Below are positions 22,111-34,612 of a stretch of 64,000 bases of DNA, piece by piece (the stretch's first letter is position 1; each line of letters begins with the position of its first letter). Source of the stretch: Cocos nucifera (taxonomy: Eukaryota; Streptophyta; Magnoliopsida; Arecales; Arecaceae); contig QRFJ01005334.1 of NCBI GenBank assembly GCA_006176705.1, positions 1 to 64,000 on the forward strand. The letters run 5' to 3'. The position numbers and the translations under genes were made by a program. Below the pieces are notes generated by a model. The model searched no databases and was not told where the DNA came from. It saw only the letters and a list, made by a program, of their open reading frames with translations.

Positions 22111-23200
22111 CGAGCAAAATGTGAATGCCATAGGATCAAAATGACCTAGAGATAGTCTAAACGATAGGTATCTTTGGCACATTAGGCTCGGTCATATAGT
22201 CGAATATAGGGTTAACAAATTAAAGAAATTTGGGCTATTGAGTTCGTTGACTTTCGAGTCATATCCTATTTGTGAATCATACTTTCATGGCAAAATGACC
22301 AAGCTCTCTTTTGTAGGACATGGAGAAAGGACCATAGACCTACTTGCCCTAGTATATATTGATGTATGCAGTCTATTTGATATGCTGACCAGGGGCAATT
22401 ATGTCTACTTCATCACCTTTACTGATGATTTATCTCGATATGGGTATGTGTATTTGATGCGATACAAGTTTGAAGCTTTTGAAAAGTTTAATAAATTCAG
22501 ACTCAAAGTAGAAAAATAAATAGAAAAACCCATTAAGGTTCTTCGATGAGATCAAGGAGGCGAATACCTTAGTCGAGAATTCCTAGATTATCTTAAGGAT
22601 AATGGCATAGCCTCTCAATGGACTCCACCTAAAATGCCTCAACTCAACAAGATTTTGGAATGAAAAAATTAGACCCTATTAGATATGGTCTGATCCATGA
22701 TGAGCTTTACGGTCCTTCCTGAGTTTCTTTAGGGACATAGTCTGATGATCAGTATATATTTACTAAATAGGATTTCCTCTAAGATCGTTCCTACCACACC
22801 GTATGAGATATGGCATGGTAAGAAATCAAGTCTAAGTCATCTCAAAATTTGGGATTGTCCGACCCATGTCAAAAGACAATAGGTGGATAAATTAGAGTCT
22901 AGGTCTTTTAGAGCTTAGTTTATTAGATATCCTAAAGAGTCTTTAGGATATTATTTCTATCTTTCAGAAGATCACAATGTGATTATGAGTCGACACGCCA
23001 TCTTTCTTGAAAAATAGTTTATTCAAGATGGTGGCATCGGAAGATAGATTAGACTCGAGGAGAAAGTCTCTGATGAGAAACGAGCTAAGGAACCTATGGA
23101 ACCCAATCAGATTGAGTCAACCTAGACACTACCTCCTCCACCTCGTAGATCAAGTAGAATTTTTCATCCTCTAGAAAGATACTTAGGTACTATATCAGAA
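22111..23200 (+). pseudogene. int: A2 integrase
   Basis: GAG-pre-integrase (LWHIRLGHIVEYRVNKL, about 22170), core Asp region IDVCSLFD (about 22358) and the region corresponding to RSDRGGEY at about 22535-22560, where both the preceding Ser-Asp and Arg codons are altered (it reads RDQGGEY). Stops throughout. Compare A1, which is about 13 percent different by eye over the core. Confidence 0.85.
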
Positions 23201-24350
23201 GATGTAGAGAAAATGTTCCTCACAAGAAATAGGATTCATGGTGATGATCCTAAAACTTATGACGAGGTGATATCAGATATCGACTCTAAGAAATGGTTAG
23301 AGATAATGAGGTCAGAGATTGACTTAATATGTTCGAACCTAGTCTGGACCTTGGTAGATCCACCTGAAGGTATAGTACCTATTGGATGTAAATAAATTTT
23401 CAAAAGAAAGATAGGTGCCAATGGGATTGTAGAGACATTCAAAGCAAGGCTCGTAGTGAAAGAGTATAGTCAGTGCAAAGGCATTGACTATCAAGATACT
23501 TTTTTGCTAGTAGTCATGCTCAAATCCATCTGCACATTGCTTGCTATTGCAGCCTATTTTGATTATGAAATATGGCAGATGGACATGAAAATAACATTCT
23601 TAAATGGATATCTTGACTAAGATATCTATATGGAACAACCACTAGGATTTATATCTAGTGATAATGATCACAAAGTATGCAAGCTGCAAAGGTCCATATA
23701 TGGACTTAAGCAAGCATCTTAGAGTTGGAATACTCATTTCAATGATATAATAAGATCATTTGAATTCATCAAGAATGAGAAGGAGCCCTGTGTTTTCAAA
23801 AAGATCAGTGGGAGTACTATTATCTTCCTCATACTGTATGTGGATGACATCCTCTTAATTGAAAATGATATTCTCATGTTGACTACAGTCAAAATATGGT
23901 TATCTTAGGAGTTTTTTATGAAAGATCTAGGAGAGGCATCCTTTATTCTGAGAATTAAGGTCTATAGGGATAGATCAAATAGGATGCTGGGTCTCTCATA
24001 GAAAATGTGTATAGAGGAGGTGCTGAAGAAGTTTAGCATGGAAAACTCTAAGAGAAGATTAGTACCCTTCAAACATAGTATTCATCTCTCCAAGAAGGTG
24101 TGCCCTAGCACACTTGAGGAGATTGAACACATGAGCAAGATCCCTTATGCTTTAGCAATAGGGAGCCTCATGTATGCCATGCTATGTACACGACCTGATA
24201 TTGCCCATGTTGTGACTGTCATGAGCAGGTATCAGTCGAATTCAGATGAAGAGCACTGGACTTCTATGAAATATATCCTTAAGTACTTGAGAAGGACTAA
24301 AGATATGTTTCTAGTTTTTAGTAATGGAGAACTCTAGGTCTAGGGGTATT
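23201..24350 (+). pseudogene. rt: A2 reverse transcriptase
   Basis: Same layout as A1: LVWTLVDPPEG, MDMKITFLNG, SIYGLKQAS and catalytic YVDDILLIEND at about 23838-23870. Frames are broken by stops at about 23392, 23620, 23720 and 23908. The 24005-24337 piece is the RT/RNase H connection (MCTRPDIAHVVTVMSRYQS type). Confidence 0.88.
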
Positions 24351-24816
24351 AGACTCGAATTTTATGTCTGACATAGATGATTGAAAGTTGACATCTAAAA
24401 GTTTGTTTATTTATAATGATGGAGCTATTAGTTGAAAGAGTTTCAAGCAGATGGTGATAACAGACTCCACCATGGAAGCAGAGTACATCGATGTGTTGGA
24501 GGCTGCAAAGGAGGCATTCTGGTATAAAAAGTTTGCCTCAGAGCTCAGAGTGATGCCATCAGATGCTGTCCCTTAGTACTATGACAACAATTGCGCCATA
24601 GCCCTATCTAAGGAGCCAAGGTCTCACAAAAAATTCAAGCATATCGAGCGGCGATACCACCTCATTCATGATTACCTCGAAAAGGGATACCTCAAGATCA
24701 AGAGAGTCAACACTGCAGATAATGTGGTTGACTCGCTGACAAAGTCATTAAGCCAGTAGAAGATTGAAGCCCATCTTGAGAAGATGAGACTTAGATTTGC
24801 AGCCAATTGGCTTTAG
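24351..24816 (+). pseudogene. A2 RNase H, full length
   Basis: Copia RNase H. The region contains TDSTMEAEYIDVLEAAKEA and YDNNCAIALSKEP, which hold the catalytic acids, then DNVVDSLTKSLS and the final AANWL. This full-length version shows what A1 and D lost. A few stops and frame changes only. Confidence 0.85.
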
Positions 24817-24830
24817 GTCAACTGCGAGTT

Positions 24831-27099
24831 TGTTAGATGTGTGCCCTAGAAGCTAGATTGGCTAAATACTTATAATACACTTCTAAGGATAATTTTATAA
24901 TTTTGACTATAAATTAAAAAAAAAAATATTTTCTATCATAGTATGTATTTAAAGTATCTGTGATACATCCTTTGAGTTAATGTTAATTATAATTCATATT
25001 TTCAATAGTTGAAAATTTAAGACATGAATTTTCATAATTAACTAATAAATAACTTTCCACGATAGGATCATCATGAGGATGGTGATCGATCTGGAAGGTT
25101 GGTGTACGATCGATTTCTTAGAATAGATGTGTCTTGAGTCTATGGTGTGGAGACTCTAGAGCAAGAGTATAGATACTTGTTAAAGAATGAGGGTACTGAG
25201 CATGAGCACCTCGAGCAGTCATAAGGAAGTCTACCTTCTCATCGATGATTGACTCGATGCTGTAGTGGTGTGTCAGGTTCTTTGACCTAAGGTGCATCGG
25301 TAGTTCACCTTGAGGGTGTTATAGTTTGACTACACCATAACTTGATCTTCTAGCCATTCAGAATCCTGAGGTGTATGTTGGCTATAGCATGTTCATTATA
25401 GAAATTGGGTTGCACCAATAGGAGATCTATCTACCTCGGTGGATGTGGAGTAGCCCTATGATAATCATGAGATTAAGTTCTTATGCCCATGGCCATGGTA
25501 GAGTGAAGATGATAGAAAGAGTTTCTATTAGAATTTCATATTGTACTCAAATCGAATGATTAATTCATATGACAGATGTTGGGTTTGACGAGTTCATCTT
25601 AACCCTAATCAAGTCGGGGCTCAAGATAGAAGAATCCAATCACACAGATAACTACACTAAGAGGTTTGCTTTCAGTTTTGATGGGTTGCCGCCATATACT
25701 GCTAGATATCACTGGTGGATTTTGGGAGCAATTAGAATGATTTTGATGATTGATCTTTCTAATTGTATGAATCAGAAAAGTTTTGGTCCATCGAAAGGTG
25801 TTTCGATGATGTCGATGATAGAGATCATGATATGTATCATTACCATATGAAACTAAATCTAATTGAATCATACAAAAAAGGGTTTGAGTTTGGATATCAT
25901 TAATTGATCTAATCCAGTTTGATTGATTTGGATTAGATCCAATTAGGTTCAAGGTAATCGTGCTAGCACAAGATTGAGCCTGACTTTCTTCTTACGTAAC
26001 CTTTCTGATTTGATGCAACTGAGCCAAATTTGATTTCACTCATTCTTGTATCTTGAATAGATTTATTTTCATTTGACTGGAACCTATCCAGGTTAGATTA
26101 TTTGTAGAAATTAAATCCATTCATAGTGCAAATGGACTAGGGTCAAAAGTTGACCTATTTGAAACTATTGAGGGTCATCTGATCAAATGCTTTTAGAAAA
26201 TTCTCGAGGAATCATTTTGATCTAATTTTTGGATATGTGATAGGGCATGAGTCATACATTGGGTGTATCAAATTTTATGATTTTTGGAGGTGCCTATACT
26301 GAGTTATGATAAAGTTTGATTTGAATCAAACTCTTAAGGGAAGAGTCCTAGGCGTAGTGTACTCTTCCTTATCTACTCATGCTGACACCTTTTTGAAGTT
26401 TTTTTGGCATGAAAACTAGATAGAATCTGGTACTTTAGATGGAAATAAGACCTAAAGTCTCAAAAATAAAAGTAAAAAAGTTATTTTGGTCAAATGGGGC
26501 TCCTTTTGGCGTTGGTATTTGATATAAATCCTTCTCATGCCAAGGCACTTCAACGCAAGTTTTATTTTTCACCCAAAAGGCTGCCACCCCTTCCATCTTC
26601 CACACCCCCTCTGATCCTCTCTCTCCCCTTCTTCCACATTCCAAATATCAGGCACAAATCAAAGAGGAAGATCTAATCAAAATTTTGAAGAATTCAGCAT
26701 CTACGCGATGGTGTTCGTGAGATGGACAAGCAGCCTTCTCAAATTATTTTAAAGGTTCTTTAGAATAGATTCAAATATGATCTTCGGAGGAAAGATTCAT
26801 GAGGAGAAGACATCCAGATCCTACCTAAGTGGACACCGGTAGAGGCTAGGTGCGTGCGTGGCTCCTTTTAGAACCTCTAGATAGATCTGGATCAATGCAG
26901 GATAATCTGATTATCCAAAATAAAGATAGAAAATTAAATTAGATTTAATTTTATTTTTAATTTTAATATTAGATTTTTATGATCAAATTCGAGATATCTT
27001 AGATCTGATTAGGATCATAAAAATTTTTTTTTGAAATATTTCTTTAGATCTAATTAGATTTGAATGATCCTATGCAAGAAAAATAGGATTTTTCCTTTA
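24831..27099 (+). repeat. A2 3' LTR (about 2269 bp)
   Basis: Starts TGTTAGATGTG after a decayed polypurine tract (AGGTCAACTGCGAGTT). Ends at about CCTTTA; the exact last base is uncertain by a few positions. Homologous to A1 3' LTR and, reversed, to the D LTRs. Confidence 0.88.
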
Positions 27100-28250
27100 A
27101 AAGAATCACAAATTATCTTTGGCATGCATGGCACGCAAATTGAGCCGACCTAGTCTGAAACTGAGCTGACCTAGTCTCAGTGAAAATAGAAGATAGAAAG
27201 CATAGAAAGTAAAATTTTCAAGATTCAGGAGACTAAGCCAACCTAGCTATAAACTGAGCCGACCTAGCCTAAAACTGAGCCGGCCCTATGCTTGTAACGG
27301 CTAGTTTTTAGAACTATAGTTTTTTCATCTCACAAGCTTTCCAACGGCTATTTTCTCTTCTCCAATGGCTAGATCACTTCCAGAAGTCTATGTTAGTGAC
27401 TTGTAATAGTGAAAAATCTCTAAAATATATAAGAAAACACTTGGAGCATTAAAAAGTAGTTTTTGGAGAGATTATTGTGCATTCTTTGAGAAATCCAAAG
27501 AAGTGAGTAGAAAAGAAAAGAGAAGAAGTGATTCTTAGATATTTCTTTATCCTTCTAACATCCTCACTTTGAGAGAAGCCAGGCCATTGCTATAGAAGAT
27601 CGTCTACTATTTTCCTCGAGTATTCAAAGAGAGAAAATCAAGCCAATAAGCCAAGCTCCTAGAATTTCTTTTCTTAAGCTTCAAAGAGTTTTTTTCTTAT
27701 TTTGTTCATTGTATTTTTCATATTTATTTCAAGTTTCTTAGGGTGAAAAACTTGAATTGGTCCAAGCCTTGAGTTGGATGATTGTAGTGGCTTGATTGAT
27801 AAGCCAAAGTGAAAACCAATCGGGGTTGATTGTTAGCCTGGAGAAAAATAATCACTTGTGAGATTTTGATTGGTGATCTGGGAAAAATTAACTGGATTGA
27901 TTATGAGCCCGAAAAATAATCATGTATGATTTTGGTTGGTGAGCCAGAAAAAATCAACTGAATTTGATTGTGAGCCCAAAAAATAATCGGACTGTAATTC
28001 TTATTGAGAATTATAGTTGAATTCCCAAGGGGTATACATGGAGAGTAGATGTAAGTGCTGAGTTTGGCACTAAACCACTATAAAATGATTGTGTTTGTGA
28101 TTGTGTGCTTTTGTTTCATTGCTTTTATTTACTACACATTACATAGCTTATTTGATTTGGCACTTAAATTGATTAATTTACTTACATCTTAAGTTTAAAA
28201 TTTGAAATATCCAATTCACCCCCCCTTTGGGTAGCCATCCTTGGGCAACA
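27100..28250 (+). repeat. C 3' LTR, right part
   Basis: Continues the LTR begun at 16978. Collinear with 4870-5980 and ends CCTTGGGCAACA. Contains the CTGAGCC/CTAGTC motif cluster at 27140-27300. No gene. Confidence 0.88.
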
Positions 28251-28946
28251 AGGTCTTGACTCACAAAAGACCAAAAAAGATTTCTATTAAAGAATGGAAG
28301 GAACTTGAAGAGATAGACTTCAGTACGATTCGTATGTGCCTCGCTGATGAGATTTTGTCAGAGATTAATATGAAAACTACACTGAAGGGGCTTTGATAGA
28401 AACTAGAGAATATGTTTATGGGCAAGAACATGACAAACAAGCTATGGTTGAAGAAGTAGTTGTACAATTTATGGATGCTCAAAGGAGGAGACCTAGTTTT
28501 CCACATCTAAAAGTTCAATCAAGTTTGCTCAAATGTTATGAACCTTGATGTAAAGGTTGATGAGGAGGATAGAGCTCTCCTGTTGTTGTGTTTGTTACCA
28601 GCAACATATGATAGTCTCATTACTACCTTGGTATATGGAAAGAAAATATTAAACTTTAAGAAAGTGGTTGGAGTTCTTAGGTCCAACGAGCAACGAGAGA
28701 GGCTAGTTAGAGGAAACCCTAATTCAGAGATGTTTTCTATGAATGAGAGGAAAAGAAGGCCTAAGGAGAGAACTTGAGACAAATCTAAGGATAGATCAAA
28801 GTCTTGAGGAAATCAGTAGACTTGAAAAATACCACAAGTGTCATCAACCTCGTCATATTAGAAGAAATTGCCCATTTTTGAAGAATGAAAAGGGAAAGGG
28901 TACTTCGGTGCTCTATCATCTGAAGATAGTGGAGAAGATATACTAG
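28251..28946 (+). pseudogene. gag: F gag
   Basis: Begins in mid-domain at the C junction. Visible: RMCLADEILSEINMKTT, LDVKVDEEDRALLLLCLLP, LITTLVYGKK, VVGVLRSNEQRER. The knuckle at about 28829-28872 reads YHKCHQPRHIRRNC, so the first Cys is replaced by Tyr. G carries a clearly related gag on the other strand. Confidence 0.85.
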
Positions 28947-29493
28947 TAGTATCGGATGAAGTAACAGAGTTGGATAACCACTGGACACTAGATTCAGCAT
29001 GTTCCCACCATTACATTGCACATCAAGAGTGGTTCTTATCTTATGAAAGATCCGATGGAGGGAGTGTAAGTCTTAGAGATGATCATCCATGTAAAGTTAC
29101 TGGTATTGGTACAGTAAGAATGAGGATATATGATGGAGTCATACGGACTCTCACCAATGTGAAACATGTACCAGAATTGAAAAAGAACCTGATATCCTTA
29201 AGTTACTTGGAAGGACAGGGATATGCTTTCAGTTGTCAATCAGGCAGTGGGTGTTTGAGGATTTTCAAGAGTGCATTGGTGGTGATGAAAGAGAGAAGAC
29301 TAAGCAACAATCTATACAAGATGTAGGGCTCAATGGTTATAGATAGTGCAGAGGTGTCTATAGCAACATAGGAGGAGCAGCTAGCCTACAAGCTGTAACA
29401 CTATCGTATGGGTTACTTGAGTGATAGGGGGCTTATAGAGTTGAGTAGGAGAAATCTAATTCCAGCATTCAGAAAGGAAGGAAATGACCTATG
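28947..29493 (+). pseudogene. pro: F protease and GAG-pre-integrase
   Basis: WTLDSACSHHYIAHQEWF at about 28981-29034 is the copia protease active-site segment, with DSA in the DSG/DTG position. VKHVPELKKNLISLSYLE follows. After the stop at about 29324 the pre-integrase part reads HYRMGYLSDRGLIELSRRN and continues beyond E at 54116. Confidence 0.82.
29489..29493 (+). other. Target-site duplication of E, left copy (CTATG)
   Basis: CTATG before the LTR; identical at 54116-54120 after the other LTR, where F coding sequence resumes. Confidence 0.9.
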
Positions 29494-31161
29494 TGAAGGT
29501 GTGCAGTGCAGGGTTTCTTGCACTATTTTCAAAATTTTTTCAAAAATTTATTAATTATAGAAGAATATATAATTAGTTTAATTAATTATTAGCCATTGAT
29601 CATATCAGAAAATCCTACACATAAGATCTAAATATGATATACATATTTTGAATTCAAAAATTGAATCAGTAGTAGTAACTATTTACTAATAGTTCTACAT
29701 GTTTAGAACACGATACCTTGCATAGAAAGCTGAACACCATAATTTGATCACCATTAGAGAGATCCACTCATCACGATGCAGTCACATAATCTATCTGGCC
29801 TTCATAGATCATCCACACGAGGCTTCTAGTCCCGATCAGCTCATCCCGAGTGCTAGCTCGAGATCCAAAAGCTTCGACGACTGTTATTGATCGAACTACT
29901 TAGATCTTCATCTATGGCCTTTTTGGATGCTCTGGATCATTAGTAAATGTAGTAGAGAGGTAGAGGAGGTTCTTCCAAAAATTTAGTGGACTCATGACAC
30001 TCGTAGCTCACACAAACTCTTCCCAAACCCTAGGTCAAAACCCTAGGGCAGCACTCTCACCCAAACACTACGCACTAATTTCTCTAGAACTTTATTTTTA
30101 GATTTTTTTGAATTTTCTCCATACAGAAGGGGGCTCACAGATTGAGTATATCTATCTTTGTCTAATGATCACATGCCCAAAAAAATCCACTATTTAATTT
30201 TGCACCAATCAGAGTCAAAACTATGTGGAAAGATAAGGATAGGTTGGTTATTTGTTCGAATTCAAATCCTGTTTGAATTCAAATGCTAACCAATTTGTTC
30301 ATATCCACTTGGGGTGTGAAGAGACTAGGCATGCACCCTTCTCAGCATGGAGAAAAGTTACAAGAAACTATTTCTTGTAGAGAAAAGTAGGCATAGAAAG
30401 TTTGGGTGTGGCACAAGATAAGAGAATGGATGGTTGCCCATTCAAATTCAAACTCCATTTAAATTTTAATGGCAACCAACCAGCCTTTATCCATTTAGGA
30501 CGTGGGATAGATCAACATGCACCCTCTATTCATGGAAAAGAGGACACAAGAATCTCATTCTCATGTGGAAAGAGGATGGCGCAAACCCAGGTCGTAAAAG
30601 GGAGAAGTAGACTAGTCAAACTAGTCTATAGGGAACCTTATCCATTTGGACTGACTCAAACAACTTTGGCCAGGCCTAATTAGATCAAATTAAATTCAAA
30701 AAATTTAGGCTTAATTAGACTCAATTAAATCCTAATAAAATTAGGAATTGATCAAGTCCAACCCCTGATCAAATCAAGGATCAAACATCCTCGGCGATTA
30801 GGTCATCTCATAACCTAATCGAGTCAAACCCAATTAAATCCAGTTCAACTGGAATTAAATCAAAAATAATTACTTAATAAAATTGAGTTAATTAGCAATC
30901 AAATCACTAACTAAATCTCTCATAAATACAGAGTCCAAATCTAGTGTGTAATCGGGCAACAAAGTCCATCGATATGAAACCCAGATCGAAGAGTCCCAAA
31001 CCAGTGGGATTCTTGACCCCGGTGCCCGAAAGGAGTGAAACTTATGATCACAGAGTCTAGACCCTCAATCATAGAGTCTCAAGTAGGTAAGACTCAGAGT
31101 CCCAGCTTAGTAGAACTCTTGGTCGAAGAATTCCAGTCTAGTGGGACTCTTGACCATAGAG
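29494..31161 (-). repeat. E 3' LTR, distal part
   Basis: Minus-strand LTR end (reads ...CTGCACACCTTCA on the minus strand). Matches 51504-53155. It is cut at 31161 by D and continues at 44896. Contains a cluster of GAGTCCCA...TGGGACTC inverted repeats at about 30985-31160. Confidence 0.92.
31157..31161 (-). other. Target-site duplication of D, left copy (TAGAG)
   Basis: TAGAG, repeated exactly at 44896-44900 on the other side of D. Confidence 0.92.
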
Positions 31162-33798
31162 TGAAGGAAAAATTAGGTTTTTTTGCCGTAGGATGCATCT
31201 GATCGAATCAGATTTGCAGCAGAATAATTTTAAAATTTTATTATAATCTAATCAAATCTGAGAGTTTTCAGATCTAATTAGATTAATCTAAATAAAAATG
31301 AAAATAAAAATAAAAATTATGATATCAATTATCACCTGATTGGGTAAATCGTTTACCCATTGTGATGATCTGATGACTGATACGAGATTCTGATTGAGTC
31401 GTGCATGTGTACAACCTCTACTAATATTCACTTAGGTCAAATCTTGAAGTCTCCTCCTTCTAGATCTAATCTTTAAAGATTAGATCTGAAGTCTTTCCAT
31501 AGAGCCTTCAAAACAAACTCCGACGGCTGCGCGTTCTTGTCACGAACATCATCATCTCTCGCTGATCTTCGCGTCGATAGAACTTGATCTTTTCTCGTAG
31601 GTTTTGCCTAACTCTTCGACATGGAGAAGAGGGAGAGGATCAGATGAGGGAGGTATGGAGATGAATATTTTGGTAGGGCTTCGCTATAGAAAAATTGCTA
31701 TGCACAACAGCTTGCACAGGGCCATATTTATAGACCAAGTCAAGAGTCCCTTCGCATATAACTTTGAATAGGTCAAAGTTTAACATGTAGAAGGACTCCT
31801 TAATGGATCTCCATGCCCCACCCTCTTATTTTTCTAATTTTATCACACAAAATTTAGAAAAAATTGGCATGAAGATGGAGAGATAAATTTTGGATAGCGT
31901 AAGCAAGTTATCTCCTAGATATTTGATCTCATCAAGTATGTTTGACCCATTCAAATCCCATTAGAATGGGACACCTTCACCCTATCCATATGGGGTGCAT
32001 GGCCAAAGGGGGAGTGCACCCCTTGTTCCTCACGTAAACATCTAGGGGTGTTCGTCCCTAGGAAATCTCCAGGGGGCACACGCCCCTTATCCTTTAATTC
32101 CTGCATTCGGGTCAAAATTTGACCTTTATCCTATTCCCATCTTATGGGATTAAGACAAAATTTATTCAAGTCCCATTCAATAGATTTATGTCAAATCCTA
32201 ATCAAGTTAGAACAAGTCTTGATCAGACCAGAACTCGATCTAGTTAGATCAAGAAAAATCCATCTAGAATTTTTAGGAGAGGCTTGTCCAAATTTCATCT
32301 CGTGATTTTAGGATAAGCCCTAATCAGGCAAAGACAATCCTTATCTTGTTTTCATCTTACGTGATTTAGGATAAGTCTTGATCAGGCTAGGATAAGGTCC
32401 AATCAGATCAAGATAAATTTATATAGAGTTTTTGGATAAGCCTTATCCAAATAGTTTCAGAAATCAGTAGGTCTTGTCTGGTTTCCATTCGATGAATTAG
32501 GACAAGCCTAGATTAGGTTAGGAAAAGACTTTTCTGATCTGGACAAGTTCTAGTCAGACTAGGATAGAGCTATACAAGACTCTTGGATAAGCCAAATCTA
32601 ATTTGGCTCAGTTAAGATGAATCAGAAAGATGACAGAAGGAGAATATTAGGTTCAATCGTATGCTAGCATGATTTTCTTGAACATAATTGGATCTAATCC
32701 AAATCAATCAAATTGGGTTAGGTCAATTGATAACATCCAGACCCAAATCCTTATTTGTATGATCCAGTTAGGTTTAGTTCTATAAGGTAATGGGATATGT
32801 CATGATCTCCATCAACAACATCATCAAAATATTTTTTGATGGATTAGAACTCTTCTGATTCAATTAATTAGAATCATTGATTATCAAGATAATTTTAATT
32901 ATTCTCAAAATCCACCAGTGATACCTAGCAATATATGGTGGCAATCCATCAAAATCGAATAGCAAATTTCTTAGTGCAGCTACCTGTGTGATTGGGTTCT
33001 TCTATCATGAATCCCAATGAGATAAGGATTAAGGTGAACTCGTCAAACCCAATACCCATCATATGAATGAATCAATCGATTCGAATCCGATGTGAAATAC
33101 TAATAGAAACTCCTTTCTATTATTTCACACTACCATGGCCATAGATTTTAGGACTCGATCTCTTATTCATCGTAGGACTACTCCTCTACCGAGGTTGATA
33201 GATCCCATCTTGGTATGATCAAATTTCTATAATGAACATACCATAGCCAACATACACCTCAGGATTTCGAATGGCTAGAAGATCGAGTTATGGTGTAGTC
33301 AAATTATAACACCCTTAAGGTGAACTGTCGATGCATCTGAGATCAAAGAACTAGACACACGTTGTAACATCGAGCTAGTCATCGACGAGAAGGTAGGCTC
33401 CCTTATGACTGCTCGAGGTGGTCACGCTCAGTACCCTCATTCTCTAATGAGTACCTATACTCTCGCTCTGATGTCTCCACACCATAGATTCATAATTCAT
33501 CTATCCTAAGAAAGAGATTGTACGTCGATCTTCCAGATCGATCACCATCCTTATAATGATCCTACGATTAGGAGCAATTTATGAGTTAATTATGATAACA
33601 CATGCCTTAAATTCTCAACTTATGAGAATATGTGTTATCATGCCTATTAACTCAATGGATGTATCACAGATACTTTAATATACAATATGGTAGAATAAAT
33701 AATTCTTTAACTAATTTTTATGTTAAAATTATGAAAATATCCCTAGAAAGTATTTAACAAGTGTCGGACAACCTAGCTTCTAAGGTACACATCTAACA
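31162..33798 (-). repeat. D 3' LTR (2637 bp)
   Basis: On the plus strand it begins TGAAGGAAAAA and ends ACACATCTAACA; reversed these are the TGTTAGATGTG start and CTTCA end of family A. TATA box (reversed TATTTATA) at 31725-31732. Confidence 0.92.
31725..31732 (-). promoter_or_regulatory. TATA box in D 3' LTR
   Basis: TATTTATA on the plus strand, TATAAATA on the element's strand, followed by TGGCCCTGTGCAAGC. The 5' LTR counterpart is at 42832-42839. Confidence 0.6.
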
Positions 33799-34612
33799 AA
33801 CTTTCACTTGATCTAAAGCTAATTGGCTATAAATCTAAGTCCCACCTTCTCAAGATGGGCTTGGATCTTCTGCTCGCCTAAAGACTTTATCAGTGGATCA
33901 GTCACATTATCTATGGTGTTGACTTTCTTGACCTTAATGTATCCTTCTCGAGGCAATCATGGATTAGGTGGAACCATCTTCTTGAAACTCTTCCAACTTA
34001 CAGTACCACCAATGCATAGGAACAAACTTTTAGATGTCGATTTTTGATCATCTTTATTAGACATAAAGTCTGAGTCTGCATAGCCCTAGATCTAGAGTTC
34101 ACCATGCTGAATCTCTTCAGCACCTCCTCTATCTGAAAGACCTAGCATTCTCTTCATTCTATCCCTATAGACCTAAAATGAAGGATGCTTTACCTAGGTC
34201 TTTCAGAGAAAATTCCTTAGATAACCATACTTTGACCTATATCAGCATGAGAATATCATTCCCAATCAGGAGGATGTCATCCACATACAATATGAGGAAT
34301 ACAAAAACACTCCCACTGATCTTCTTGAACACACGTGATTTTTTCTCATTCTTGATTAAACCAAATAATTTGATTACATCAAGCATTCCAACTCTGAGAT
34401 GCTTGCTTAGGTCCATGAACCTTTGTAGCTTGCAGACCTTTGTGATCACCATCACTAGATGTGAAAATAAATGGCTATTTCATATAAATATCTTCCTCAA
34501 GATATCCAATTATGAACTTCATTATCACATCCATCTATCATATTTTATAATTGAAATTTACTGCAATGGAAAGCAATGTGTGGATGAATGGCCACTGATG
34601 AGAAGGTCACCT
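33799..34612 (-). pseudogene. D RNase H remnant and C-terminal RT
   Basis: After the polypurine tract (reversed AAGTGAAAGTTTG) come the terminal LRFIANWL, DNVTDPLIKSLG, then a joined RNase H missing its core (the plus-strand GGTGGAACCATC at about 33970 is the join). Between about 34110 and 34130 another deletion of about 300 bp joins the FSM of RT to GELQIQGYADSDFM. The RT catalytic YVDDILLIGND is at about 34257-34286. N cuts the RT at 34612. Confidence 0.85.

Larger units (their letters stand above)
17151..27099 (+). mobile_element. Copia element A2, BARE/Angela-like, both LTRs, heavily decayed
   Basis: Complete but broken: 5' LTR, primer-binding site, 1.9-kb leader, gag, protease, integrase, RT, RNase H, 3' LTR. 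It is the fullest family-A copy in the window and the reference for deletions seen in A1 and D. Flanks give an imperfect duplication (AAAGG at 17146-17150, AAAGA at 27100-27104). Many stops and missing start-like features make it inactive. It interrupts the 3' LTR of C. Confidence 0.92.
4870..28250 (+). mobile_element. Copia element C, SIRE/Maximus-like, carrying A1, B and A2
   Basis: Composite coordinates. The element's own DNA is 4870-8125, 16339-17150 and 27100-28250; the rest is inserted B and A2. Parts in order: right part of the 5' LTR, primer-binding site, gag with a long charged coiled coil and zinc knuckle, a non-coding stretch, polypurine tract, 3' LTR. The SIRE-like call rests on the gag features (FTFDELQEAFYDL, the coiled coil, and IWVPKGT after the knuckle). 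I see no protease, integrase, RT or RNase H, so this copy is probably a non-autonomous deletion derivative. Its 3' end is at GGGCAACA (28250), after which the gag of F resumes. Confidence 0.82.
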
